Assembly: GCA_964600365.1 (NCBI GenBank)
Contig: CAZRJG010000010.1
Coordinates: 1 to 53,998, forward strand
Source of the DNA: GCA-020352575 sp964600365
Lineage (GTDB): Bacteria; Actinomycetota; Acidimicrobiia; Spongiisociales; JAENVV01
DNA length: 53,998 bases
Reading direction: 5' to 3'
The notes beneath the pieces are model-generated. The model was not told the DNA's origin. It made no database searches and saw nothing but the letters and a program-made list of their open reading frames with translations. Shown here piece by piece: positions 15,727 to 23,619 of this stretch. Each line of letters starts with the position of its first letter. The stretch's first letter is position 1. Position numbers and translations under genes: made by a program.

Positions 15727-18700
15727 TCCGTCACCTCCTCGTACACGGCGGTGCGGTGGATCTCCACCATCTGCTCGTAGAGCTGCCACCGATCGTCGAT
15801 GTCGTGTTGTGCCGCTTCGAGCAGCGCCGACGCGTGCTCGGGGTTCACCCGCTGGAGCATGGCGAAGCGATTCTCCTTGGAGGCGAACTCCCGGAAGGAG
15901 ATCGTTGGCGCCCGCGAGTCGAGCCGGAGGCCCGGGTTCCCCTCTTCCTCGAGGTGTGGGTCGTACCGGAAGAGCGGCCAGTACCCGCTCTCGGTCGCCT
16001 CCTTCTGGTGGCTCATCTGTGTGCGCATCTCGATCCCGTGTGCGATGCACGGGCTGTAGGCGAGGATGAGGGAGACACCCTGATGGGCCTCGGCCTCCTC
16101 GAACGCCCGGACGGTCTGGGTCGGGTTGGCCCCCATGGCCACCTGTGCCACGTAGACGTTGCCGTAGGACATGGCGATCTGGCCGAGGTCCTTCTTGCCG
16201 GTGGCCTTGCCCCCGGCGGCGAACTTGGCGACCGCAGCCCGCGGGGTGGCCTTGGAGGCCTGCCCACCGGTGTTCGAGTACACCTCGGTGTCGAGCACGA
16301 GGATGTTCACGTTCCGCCCGGAGGCGAGGACGTGATCGAGTCCGCCGAAGCCGATGTCATACGCCCAACCGTCGCCGCCCACGATCCAGACACTCGTCTC
16401 GCAGAGGTACTGGGTGATGGGCTTCAGGAGCTTCGCCGTTGAGGAGTCCATCCTCTCGAGGGCTTCGTCGAGTGCCTTCACGCGCTCCCGTTGGGCGGCG
16501 ATGCCTGCCTCATCCGATTGGTCGGCCTCGAGGATGGCTGCAGCGAGGTCCCCAATGGTGGGGGCGAGGTCCGCCAGGAGCGCCCTGGCCATGCCGGATG
16601 CGTGATCGATCCCCATGCGCATTCCGAGCCCGAACTCGGCGTTGTCCTCGAACAGGGAGTTCGCCCAGGCGGGGCCCCGGCCGTCATCGGTGACGGTGTA
16701 GGGGGTGGTGGGGAGGTTTCCGCCGTAGATCGAGGAGCAGCCGGTGGCGTTGGCAATGAGGATCCGGTCGCCGAACAACTGGCTCATGAGCTTCACGTAC
16801 GGCGTCTCTCCGCATCCACTGCACGCCCCCGAGTACTCGAAGAGTGGCTTGAGCAACTGGGTGCCCTTCACCGTCGAGAGCTTGATCGAGGTGCGGTCGA
16901 TCTCCGGGATCTCGAGGAAGAAGGAGTAGTTCTTGCGTTCGGCCTCGAGGTGGTCGAGCTTCTCGGCCATGTTGATGGACTTGTGCTTCGCGACCTCTTT
17001 CGAGGTGGCGGGGCAGACGTCCACGCACACCCCGCATCCCGTGCAGTCGTCGGGTGCGACCTGGATGGTGAGGTGCTTGCCGCCGAGTTCTCGGCCCACC
17101 GCCTCCTTCGACTTGAACGTCGTGGGCGCCCCGGTGAGCTCGGAGGGATCGAACGCCTTCATGCGGATCGCAGCGTGGGGACAGACGAGGGCACACCGGC
17201 CGCAGTCGATGCAGATGTCGGGATCCCAGATCGGGATCTCCAGGGCGATGGAGCGCTTCTCCCACTGTGTCGTGGCCGTGGGGAAGGTGCCATCGACGGG
17301 GAGGGCCGAGACGGGGAGCAGGTCGCCCTTGCCCTCCATCATGAGTCGGGTCACTCGCTGCACGAAGTCCGGGGCGTGGTCGGGGACCATCTGGCGCCTG
17401 CCGACGCCCGACGTGACCGTGCGTGGCACTTCGAGGCGCTTGAGCGCCGCGATGGAGTGGTCCACCGCTTCGAAGTTGCGCCGGAGCACCGTCTCGCCGC
17501 GCTTGCTGTAGAGCTTGGTGATCTGGCCCTTGATGGCTTCGATGGCCTCGGCCTCGGGCAGGATCCCACTGAGCTTGAAGAAGCAGGTCTGGAGCACGGT
17601 GTTCACGCGCCCACCGAGACCGGCCTCACGAGCGACGCTGTAGCCGTCCACGACCCAGACGTCGAGGTCCTTGTCCAGGATCGACTGCTGGATCTCCTTG
17701 GGGAACCGATCCCAGGTCTCCTCCGGGGGATGGGGGCTGTTGACCAGGAAGGTCGCCCCATGTGCTGCATGGGCGAGCACGTCGGTGGTCTCCATGAGGC
17801 CGAAGTGGTGGCAGGCGACGAACCGGGCCTCCCTGATGAGGTATGTCGAGCGGATCTCGTCGGGGCCGAAGCGGAGGTGTGAGACGGTGACGGCCCCCGA
17901 CTTCTTCGAGTCGTACACGAAGTAGCCCTGGGCGTGGAGGTCGGTGCCCTCGCCGATGATCTTCACCGACGCCTTGTTGGCCCCGACCGTGCCGTCGGAA
18001 CCCAGCCCATAGAACAACGCTCGGGCGACTGACTCGTCCTCGGCCCAGTCGTCGTCATCCCACGGGAGGCTGAGGTGGCTCACGTCGTCGTAGATGCCCA
18101 CTGTGAAGTGGTTCTTGGGCTCGTCCTTGGAGAGCTCCGAGAAGATGCCGAGCAGCATTGAAGGGGTGAACTCCTTCGACGAGAGCCCGTACCGACCTCC
18201 GACGACGGTGAGCCCGCCGAGGCGACCGGTCTCCTGCAGTGCCGTCACGACGTCCTGGTAGAGGGGCTCCCCGACGGCGCCGGGCTCCTTGGTGCGATCG
18301 AGCACCGCAATGGCCGTCGCCGTCTTCGGGATGGCGTTCGAAAGGGCTTCGCCCACGAACGGGCGGAACAGCCGAACGATGACAGCGCCCACCTTCTCAC
18401 CGGCAGCCGCCTGGCGCTCCACCGCCTCGATGGCAGGGCCGGCGCCCGACCCCATGAGCACGACCACCCGTTCGGCATCGGGGGCGCCGAAGTAGTCGAA
18501 GAGGTGGTATTGGCGGCCGGTGACACCCGCAACCGCGTCCATGGCGTCCTGGACCGTCCCGGGGACCGCGGCGTAGTAGGGGTTCGAGGCCTCACGGGCC
18601 TGGAAGAAGACATCGGGGTTCTGGGCGGTTCCACGCACGGCAGGGGTGGAGGGGTGCAGCGCCCGGAAGCGGTGCGCGGAGACGAGCTCGTCGTCGATCA

Positions 18701-19277
18701 AGCCGCGGACCTCGGCCTCCTCGATCGCCTCGATCTTGGCGACCTCGTGCGACGTGCGGAACCCGTCGAAGAAGTGGAGGAATGGGACCCGGGACGAGAG
18801 CGTGGCGAGGTGGGAGACGAGGGCCATGTCCTGGGCCTCCTGCACGGAAGCCGAGGCGAGCATCGCCCAACCGGTGGTGCGGGCTGACATGACATCGGAG
18901 TGGTCGCCGAAGATGGAGAGGGCGTGGGTGGCCAACGTGCGGGCCGCGATGTGGAACACGGCGGGAGTGAGCTCGCCTGCGATCTTGAACATGTTCGGGA
19001 GCATGAGCAGGAGGCCCTGCGACGCCGTGAAGGTCGTCGTGAGCGCCCCGGCCTGGAGCGACCCGTGCACGGCGCCTGCCGCGCCGGCCTCGCTCTGCAT
19101 CTCGATCACATCGGGGACCTGGCCCCAGATGTTCGCCTGGCCGCGTTGGGACCAGGCGTCGGCGAGTTCCCCCATTGGCGAGGCAGGCGTGATCGGGTAG
19201 ATCGCCACCACCTCACTGAGCATGTGCGCGATGCGCGCTGCCGCCTCGTTGCCATCGACTGTGATCTGCCTCGTCAC
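15723..19277 (-). CDS. nifJ: Pyruvate:ferredoxin (flavodoxin) oxidoreductase, single-chain
   Basis: A 1184-aa homodimer-type PFOR, the usual full length. It converts pyruvate plus CoA to acetyl-CoA and CO2, reducing ferredoxin or flavodoxin. In order: substrate domain with AIYPITPASPMGELAD; CoA and gamma domains; a two-cluster ferredoxin domain (CIDCGRCALVCP about 690, CTGCGVCVDVCP about 745); a proximal-cluster pair in GACSGCGETPY (about 815); and the TPP site GGDGWAYDIGFGG (about 966) with NTGGQASKATP. All expected cluster cysteines are visible. Start is GTG at 19277 after GAGGAG; TAGCCT about 40 nt upstream may be the -10. These enzymes are usually oxygen-sensitive, which contrasts with the aerobic genes around it. 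Confidence 0.95.
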   Translation of the reverse strand: MTRQITVDGNEAAARIAHMLSEVVAIYPITPASPMGELADAWSQRGQANIWGQVPDVIEMQSEAGAAGAVHGSLQAGALTTTFTASQGLLLMLPNMFKIAGELTPAVFHIAARTLATHALSIFGDHSDVMSARTTGWAMLASASVQEAQDMALVSHLATLSSRVPFLHFFDGFRTSHEVAKIEAIEEAEVRGLIDDELVSAHRFRALHPSTPAVRGTAQNPDVFFQAREASNPYYAAVPGTVQDAMDAVAGVTGRQYHLFDYFGAPDAERVVVLMGSGAGPAIEAVERQAAAGEKVGAVIVRLFRPFVGEALSNAIPKTATAIAVLDRTKEPGAVGEPLYQDVVTALQETGRLGGLTVVGGRYGLSSKEFTPSMLLGIFSELSKDEPKNHFTVGIYDDVSHLSLPWDDDDWAEDESVARALFYGLGSDGTVGANKASVKIIGEGTDLHAQGYFVYDSKKSGAVTVSHLRFGPDEIRSTYLIREARFVACHHFGLMETTDVLAHAAHGATFLVNSPHPPEETWDRFPKEIQQSILDKDLDVWVVDGYSVAREAGLGGRVNTVLQTCFFKLSGILPEAEAIEAIKGQITKLYSKRGETVLRRNFEAVDHSIAALKRLEVPRTVTSGVGRRQMVPDHAPDFVQRVTRLMMEGKGDLLPVSALPVDGTFPTATTQWEKRSIALEIPIWDPDICIDCGRCALVCPHAAIRMKAFDPSELTGAPTTFKSKEAVGRELGGKHLTIQVAPDDCTGCGVCVDVCPATSKEVAKHKSINMAEKLDHLEAERKNYSFFLEIPEIDRTSIKLSTVKGTQLLKPLFEYSGACSGCGETPYVKLMSQLFGDRILIANATGCSSIYGGNLPTTPYTVTDDGRGPAWANSLFEDNAEFGLGMRMGIDHASGMARALLADLAPTIGDLAAAILEADQSDEAGIAAQRERVKALDEALERMDSSTAKLLKPITQYLCETSVWIVGGDGWAYDIGFGGLDHVLASGRNVNILVLDTEVYSNTGGQASKATPRAAVAKFAAGGKATGKKDLGQIAMSYGNVYVAQVAMGANPTQTVRAFEEAEAHQGVSLILAYSPCIAHGIEMRTQMSHQKEATESGYWPLFRYDPHLEEEGNPGLRLDSRAPTISFREFASKENRFAMLQRVNPEHASALLEAAQHDIDDRWQLYEQMVEIHRTAVYEEVTE

Positions 19278-19374
19278 GTGCGTCCACTCCTCGAGGATGT
19301 GTGTTCCGCTGCCGAGGCTACGCGTGTGGGGGGAAGGGGTATGCCGAGCGGATGCTCGGTGTGGGAGGGCACGT

Positions 19375-19414
19375 GTGCGAGAGACCGGGGAACGGGTGGG
19401 CCGTTCCCTCGCAC
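19375..19414 (-). terminator. Nested hairpin after metG
   Basis: Inner arms GGGAACGG (19388-19395) and CCGTTCCC (19401-19408) enclose 5 nt. Outer arms GTGCGAG (19375-19381) and CTCGCAC (19408-19414) extend the structure. It ends 5 nt from the metG stop, so it is a likely transcription terminator ahead of the nifJ promoter. Confidence 0.55.
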
Positions 19415-19418
19415 GTGT

Positions 19419-21182
19419 TCACTCGTGCTCTTCGGACCCCATCCGCTCTGCGACGATCTCGGCGTCGAGCTTCTCGAAGAGCGGCGCGAGTTCGCCGAAT
19501 GGCCGACCGGGCTGGAGTTCGGTGGGTTCCCACGTGCCGGTGGCGCCGGTGTGGTCGTATCGGAGGGTGAGATGGCTGCCGCGGGCATCCTCCACCTCCT
19601 CGGTGCGCTGGGTCCCGAAGAGGGGCTCCGCGTAGCCGAGCATGCCGTGGATCGCCTCGGCCGCATGGGGGAGGATCGGGGCCCACAGCACCTTCAGCCA
19701 GTCGATCGCCTGCAGGGCGACCCACATCGCCGTGGCGGCAGCGGCCTCATCGGTCTTGATGAGCGTCCACGGGGCCTTCTCATTGAGGTACTGGTTCACG
19801 CGTTGGGAGAGGCGACGGCACTCCTGCAGGGCCGCTCGGAGCCGCACGGCGTCGTAACGCTCGGCAACCGACACGAACCCCTCGCGCACATCGGCGAGGA
19901 GTGCCTCGTCGATCTCGTCGAGGTCCCCCGGCCGGGGCACCACGCCGTCGAAGCGCTTGCTCGAGAATCCGAGCACTCGGTTGACGAGGTTGCCGAAATT
20001 CGCCACGAGCTCGGAGTTCACCCGTTCGACGAAGTCATCCCACGTGAACTCGACGTCGTTCGTCTCGGGAGCCAGCGCCGTGAGCACATACCGCCAGGCA
20101 TCGGGTTGGAATGCGTCGAGAACCGTGTTGAAGCCGATCACTCGGCCCCGGCTCGTCGAGAACTGCTCCCCTCCGAGGTTGAGGTACTCGTTCGCCGGGA
20201 CGTCGTAGGGGAGGTTGAGGCGGGTGTCGCCCTCGGAGTACCCGATGAGCATCCCCGGCCAGATGATCGTGTGGAAGGGGATGTTGTCCTTGCCGATGAA
20301 GTTGTAGATGCGAGTGTCGGGCCCGACCTCGGCGTCCCACCACTCCTTCCACGCGGCGGGTGCTCGTTCGAGGAGCGCCCACTCGCGGACCGCTGAGAGG
20401 TACCCGATCACGGCGTCATACCAGACATAGATGCGCTTGTCCTCGTAGCCCTCCACGGGGATGTCGACGCCCCATTGGATGTCGCGGGTGATCGGCCGCC
20501 CCCTGAGCTCGTGGAGCTCGAGCTGGCCCCTGGTGAAGTTCTTGACGTTGGGTCGCCAGTGATCCTTGTCGGCGACCCAGTCGAGGAGCGGCTGGTTCAT
20601 CTTTGCCATGTCGAGGTAGAAGTGCTCGGTCTGGCGTACCTCGAGGTCGGTCGAGCCGGTGAGCTTGGATCTGGGATCCTTGAGCTCGAGCGCTTCGTAC
20701 AGTCGGCCGCAGTTGTCGCACTGGTCGCCGCGGGCGCCGTCGTAGTCACAGAACGGGCAGCGACCCTCGACGTACCGGTCGGGGAGGAAGCGCCCGGCTG
20801 TGGGGTCGAAGAGGTGGTCCTGGCGGTCGGTGTAGATGTACCCCGTATCGATGTGGCGGAGAAACATCTCCTGGGTCGTGTCCCAGTGGGTCTGGGTGTC
20901 GGTATGCGTGAAGAGGTCGAAGGTGAGGCCCATCGCCATGCAGCCCTCGACGAAGAGCGCGTGGTACTCCTCCGCGATCTCCATCGGTTCGGCGCCGCGT
21001 TCCTCGGCGATGAGGGTGATAGGTGTGCCATGGGTGTCGGACCCACTCACCATCAGGACGTCGTTCCCGCGCATCCGCTGGAACCGGGCGAAGATGTCCG
21101 GCGGGAGGTAGGCACCGGCGATCTGCCCGATGTGCTTCTCGCCGTTCGGATATGGCCATGCAACGCCAACGAGGATCTTCAT
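19419..21182 (-). CDS. metG: Methionyl-tRNA synthetase
   Basis: A 587-aa class I synthetase charging methionine onto tRNA-Met. Visible are the N-terminal GVAWPYPNGEKHIGQIAG (HIGH-box equivalent), DVLMVSGSDTHGTP, a four-Cys zinc knuckle (CPFCDYDGARGDQCDNCG), IYVWYDAVIGYLSA, the IGKDNIPFHTIIWP segment and the KMSKS equivalent QFSTSRG, then the helical anticodon-binding domain. The FSTSRG form is the archaeal-like bacterial MetRS type. There is no C-terminal tRNA-binding EMAP domain. TACGCT (21196-21191) lies 8 nt before the ATG, so it is probably leaderless. A GC-rich gap separates it from the divergent ABC exporter. Confidence 0.95.
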   Translation of the reverse strand: MKILVGVAWPYPNGEKHIGQIAGAYLPPDIFARFQRMRGNDVLMVSGSDTHGTPITLIAEERGAEPMEIAEEYHALFVEGCMAMGLTFDLFTHTDTQTHWDTTQEMFLRHIDTGYIYTDRQDHLFDPTAGRFLPDRYVEGRCPFCDYDGARGDQCDNCGRLYEALELKDPRSKLTGSTDLEVRQTEHFYLDMAKMNQPLLDWVADKDHWRPNVKNFTRGQLELHELRGRPITRDIQWGVDIPVEGYEDKRIYVWYDAVIGYLSAVREWALLERAPAAWKEWWDAEVGPDTRIYNFIGKDNIPFHTIIWPGMLIGYSEGDTRLNLPYDVPANEYLNLGGEQFSTSRGRVIGFNTVLDAFQPDAWRYVLTALAPETNDVEFTWDDFVERVNSELVANFGNLVNRVLGFSSKRFDGVVPRPGDLDEIDEALLADVREGFVSVAERYDAVRLRAALQECRRLSQRVNQYLNEKAPWTLIKTDEAAAATAMWVALQAIDWLKVLWAPILPHAAEAIHGMLGYAEPLFGTQRTEEVEDARGSHLTLRYDHTGATGTWEPTELQPGRPFGELAPLFEKLDAEIVAERMGSEEHE

Positions 21183-21196
21183 GGCCGACGAGCGTA

Positions 21197-21524
21197 CCGC
21201 CGGGACGCCTGCTGTCAGCAGTCAGCCAGCAGGAGTTCGGTGTCGCTGCCGTCCCGCTGCAGATCCCCCCTGGGGGTGACCCATCGCGGTTGGCGTCCGA
21301 GATCTCGATTCAGCGCATGCTCGGCAACGGAGCAGGGCAGGTCCCCCCTCGTGGGGGACGGGACCCGTGAGCGAAGCGAACGGGAGGGGGGTGAAGGATG
21401 TTGCTCCCCCCTCCCACGCCCCGTGCCGGGGGGATCTGCGTCAAGGATCGTCGGCGCTGTTGCGCGACTCGGCTCCCTGCCGGGGAGAGCTGCGTCCACC
21501 CCCCGCCCTCGTTCCCCACCCCCG
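21197..21524. repeat. GC-rich intergenic stretch with inverted and direct repeats
   Basis: About 330 nt between divergent promoters without a credible gene. A 12-bp inverted repeat, GCAGATCCCCCC (21259-21270) with its complement at 21428-21439, brackets about 157 nt. Inside it are shorter G/C-run hairpins. A 19-nt direct repeat at 21424-21442 and 21478-21496 matches at 17 of 19 positions, 54 nt apart. Open frames here are biased shadows. It could be a non-coding repeat element, a structured RNA or degenerate sequence. Confidence 0.45.
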
Positions 21525-21538
21525 TACCATTCACCCCG

Positions 21539-22423
21539 ATGCTCGAGGTCCGTGGACTCCAGAAGACCTATGGAGAGGTGCGCGCCATGGACGGGGTGAC
21601 CCTCACCGTGGACCGGGGGAGGATGCTCGGGTTCCTCGGTCCGAACGGAGCGGGCAAGACCACCACGATGCGTGCGATCTTCGGGCTCGTGCTCCCCGAA
21701 TCGGGCGAGACGTCGTGGGACGGGGGGCCGGTCACCAGCCTCACGCGGAAGCGGTTCGGGTACATGCCCGAACAGCGGGGCCTCTACCCGAGGATGCGTG
21801 TGGGGGAGCACCTCCGATACGTGGCCAAGCTCCATGGCCTCACACGATCCGAGGCATCCGACGCGACGGATCGATGGCTCGACCGGTTCGGGCTCGCGAG
21901 CCGGGCCAAGGATCGGGTCGAGGCGCTCTCCCACGGCAACCAGCAGCGGATCCAGCTCGCGGCCGCACTCGTCCACGATCCGGAGCTGCTCGTGCTCGAC
22001 GAGCCGTTCAGCGGGCTCGACCCCAACGGCGTCGACGAGATGACAGAGATCCTCCGCCAGCAAACGGAGGCAGGTGTGGCCGTCTTGTTCTCCTCGCACC
22101 AACTCGAGCTCGTGGAGGGGATCTGTGAGGACGTCGCCATCATTCGCGACGGGCGCATCGTGCTGCACGGCGACGTGGACGAGCTCACGGAGGCATCGCC
22201 GTGGCGGCGGGTGGAGATCGGGGGCGACCTCCCGGAGCAGTGGATCACGTCGCTCCCGGGCGTGCGGGCGGTGACCCGGCGGCGGGGCCGTTTCGACCTC
22301 CTCGTCGACCGAGGGCTCGCCCCCGACGACCTGCTGAGGGATGCCCAGGCGCGCGGGAGGGTGCGCCACTTCGCCTATCGGCCCCCGTCCCTCCAAGACC
22401 TCTTCCGGGAGTCGGTGGGATGA
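21539..22423 (+). CDS. ABC-2 type exporter, ATP-binding subunit
   Basis: A 294-aa ATPase with Walker A GPNGAGKTT, Q-loop region MPEQRGLYP, signature LSHGNQQRIQLA (a NatA-like variant of LSGGQ), Walker B LLVLDEPFSGLDP and switch His in SSHQLELVE. A C-terminal accessory segment (about 215-294) follows, as in NatA/DrrA-like exporters. It would energise the permease encoded next. The ATG at 21539 was chosen by homology (MLEVRGLQKTYG) and by TACCAT (21525-21530) 8 nt upstream. Related systems export sodium, antibiotics or lipids; the cargo here is unknown. Confidence 0.92.
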   Translation: MLEVRGLQKTYGEVRAMDGVTLTVDRGRMLGFLGPNGAGKTTTMRAIFGLVLPESGETSWDGGPVTSLTRKRFGYMPEQRGLYPRMRVGEHLRYVAKLHGLTRSEASDATDRWLDRFGLASRAKDRVEALSHGNQQRIQLAAALVHDPELLVLDEPFSGLDPNGVDEMTEILRQQTEAGVAVLFSSHQLELVEGICEDVAIIRDGRIVLHGDVDELTEASPWRRVEIGGDLPEQWITSLPGVRAVTRRRGRFDLLVDRGLAPDDLLRDAQARGRVRHFAYRPPSLQDLFRESVG

Positions 22424-23619
22424 GCCCTGTTCGCGAAGTACTCACCGTCGCCTCCCGCGAGTTCAACGAGCGTGCTCGATCGCGCGCGTTCGTGGTCTCG
22501 ACGATCGCGACTGCGCTGGTCGCCGCGGCCCTCCTCGTACTGCCCTCCCTCATCGACGAGCGGATAGAGCAGGTGGAGCTCGCCGCGACCCCCGAAGCTG
22601 CCGAACTCGAAGGAGCGGTGAAAGCCATCGCCCGCGAACGCGACGTCGACGTGGTCATCCGGCGGGTGATCGACGACGAGGACATCCGCCTGGCCCTCGC
22701 CGACGGCGACATCGATGTCGTGCTCGTCGGGCCCGCAGAGGTGTTGGTGGAGTCGTCGCTCCGCCAGTCGCCGGGGATCGAGTTGGCGAATGCCGCGCAT
22801 CGGCTCCTCGTCCTGCGCGCCGCCGCCGAGGCGGTGGGGATCGAGGACGATCGACTCGGAGAGTTGCTGTCGTCGGAGCTCGTCGTGGAGGCAGTGGGCC
22901 TGGAGGCAGGGGGTGACGAGGCGAGGTCGTCGCTGGCGACCGGCGGGCTCATCCTCACCTACATGGCGATCCTGCTCTACGGCGCATGGACCCTCATGGG
23001 GGTGACCGAGGAGAAGACGAGCCGGGTGGTGGAGTTGATCCTCGCTGCCATCAAGCCGCGCCGGCTCCTCGCCGGGAAGGTGCTCGGCATCGGTTCGCTC
23101 GCCGTCACCCAGATGGCGTTGATCGTCGTGGTGCTCGTCACGGTGGGTTCGGCGATCGGGGTCATCGGCTCGGGGGAGGCCTCGGGAGTGGACCTCTCCA
23201 CGGTGCCGTGGGATGTCATGGCGATGCTCCTCGTGTGGTTCATCACCGGCTTCGCCCTCTACAACGCGATGTTCGCCGCCGTCGGGAGCCTCATCTCGCG
23301 CATCGAGGATGCCCAGTCGGTGAACCTGCCGGTGGCCCTCGGTGTCGTCGTATCCGTCGCGGTGAGCTTCTTCGTGCTCGAGCGCCCGCGGAGCCCCATC
23401 GGCGACGTGGCCACGTTCGTGCCGTTCTCGGCCCCGTTCGTGGCCCCCGTCCGCTTCGCCCTCGGAGTCGTCCCCATGTGGCAGCTGGCGGTGTCGTTCG
23501 TGACGACGATCCTCTTCACCTGGCTGATGGTGCGGGTCGCGGGACGGATCTACCAGGGGGCGATCCTCAGGGTCGGCGGCAAGGTCTCCCTCCGGGAGGC
23601 GTGGCGGGGCCGGGACTGA
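22420..23619 (+). CDS. ABC-2 type exporter, permease subunit
   Basis: A 399-aa NatB-like membrane protein. One N-terminal membrane helix (about 20-42) is followed by a large extracytoplasmic domain (about 45-165) and then five to six helices in the C-terminal half. The segment GAWTLMGVTEEKTSRVVELILAAIKP is typical of ABC-2 permeases of the NatB/YhaP group. The ATG overlaps the ATPase stop by 4 nt (ATGA), so the two are translationally coupled. Its TGA directly abuts the stop of the convergent GGDEF-EAL gene. Confidence 0.9.
   Translation: MSPVREVLTVASREFNERARSRAFVVSTIATALVAAALLVLPSLIDERIEQVELAATPEAAELEGAVKAIARERDVDVVIRRVIDDEDIRLALADGDIDVVLVGPAEVLVESSLRQSPGIELANAAHRLLVLRAAAEAVGIEDDRLGELLSSELVVEAVGLEAGGDEARSSLATGGLILTYMAILLYGAWTLMGVTEEKTSRVVELILAAIKPRRLLAGKVLGIGSLAVTQMALIVVVLVTVGSAIGVIGSGEASGVDLSTVPWDVMAMLLVWFITGFALYNAMFAAVGSLISRIEDAQSVNLPVALGVVVSVAVSFFVLERPRSPIGDVATFVPFSAPFVAPVRFALGVVPMWQLAVSFVTTILFTWLMVRVAGRIYQGAILRVGGKVSLREAWRGRD

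Noticed and set aside
2248..19277. Strict anaerobe as source
   Set aside because: KorAB and NifJ alone could suggest this, but sodN/sodX and an NAD-linked 2-oxoacid dehydrogenase complex indicate oxygen exposure.
21197..21524. CRISPR array
   Set aside because: Only two direct copies with mismatches and no regular spacer series.
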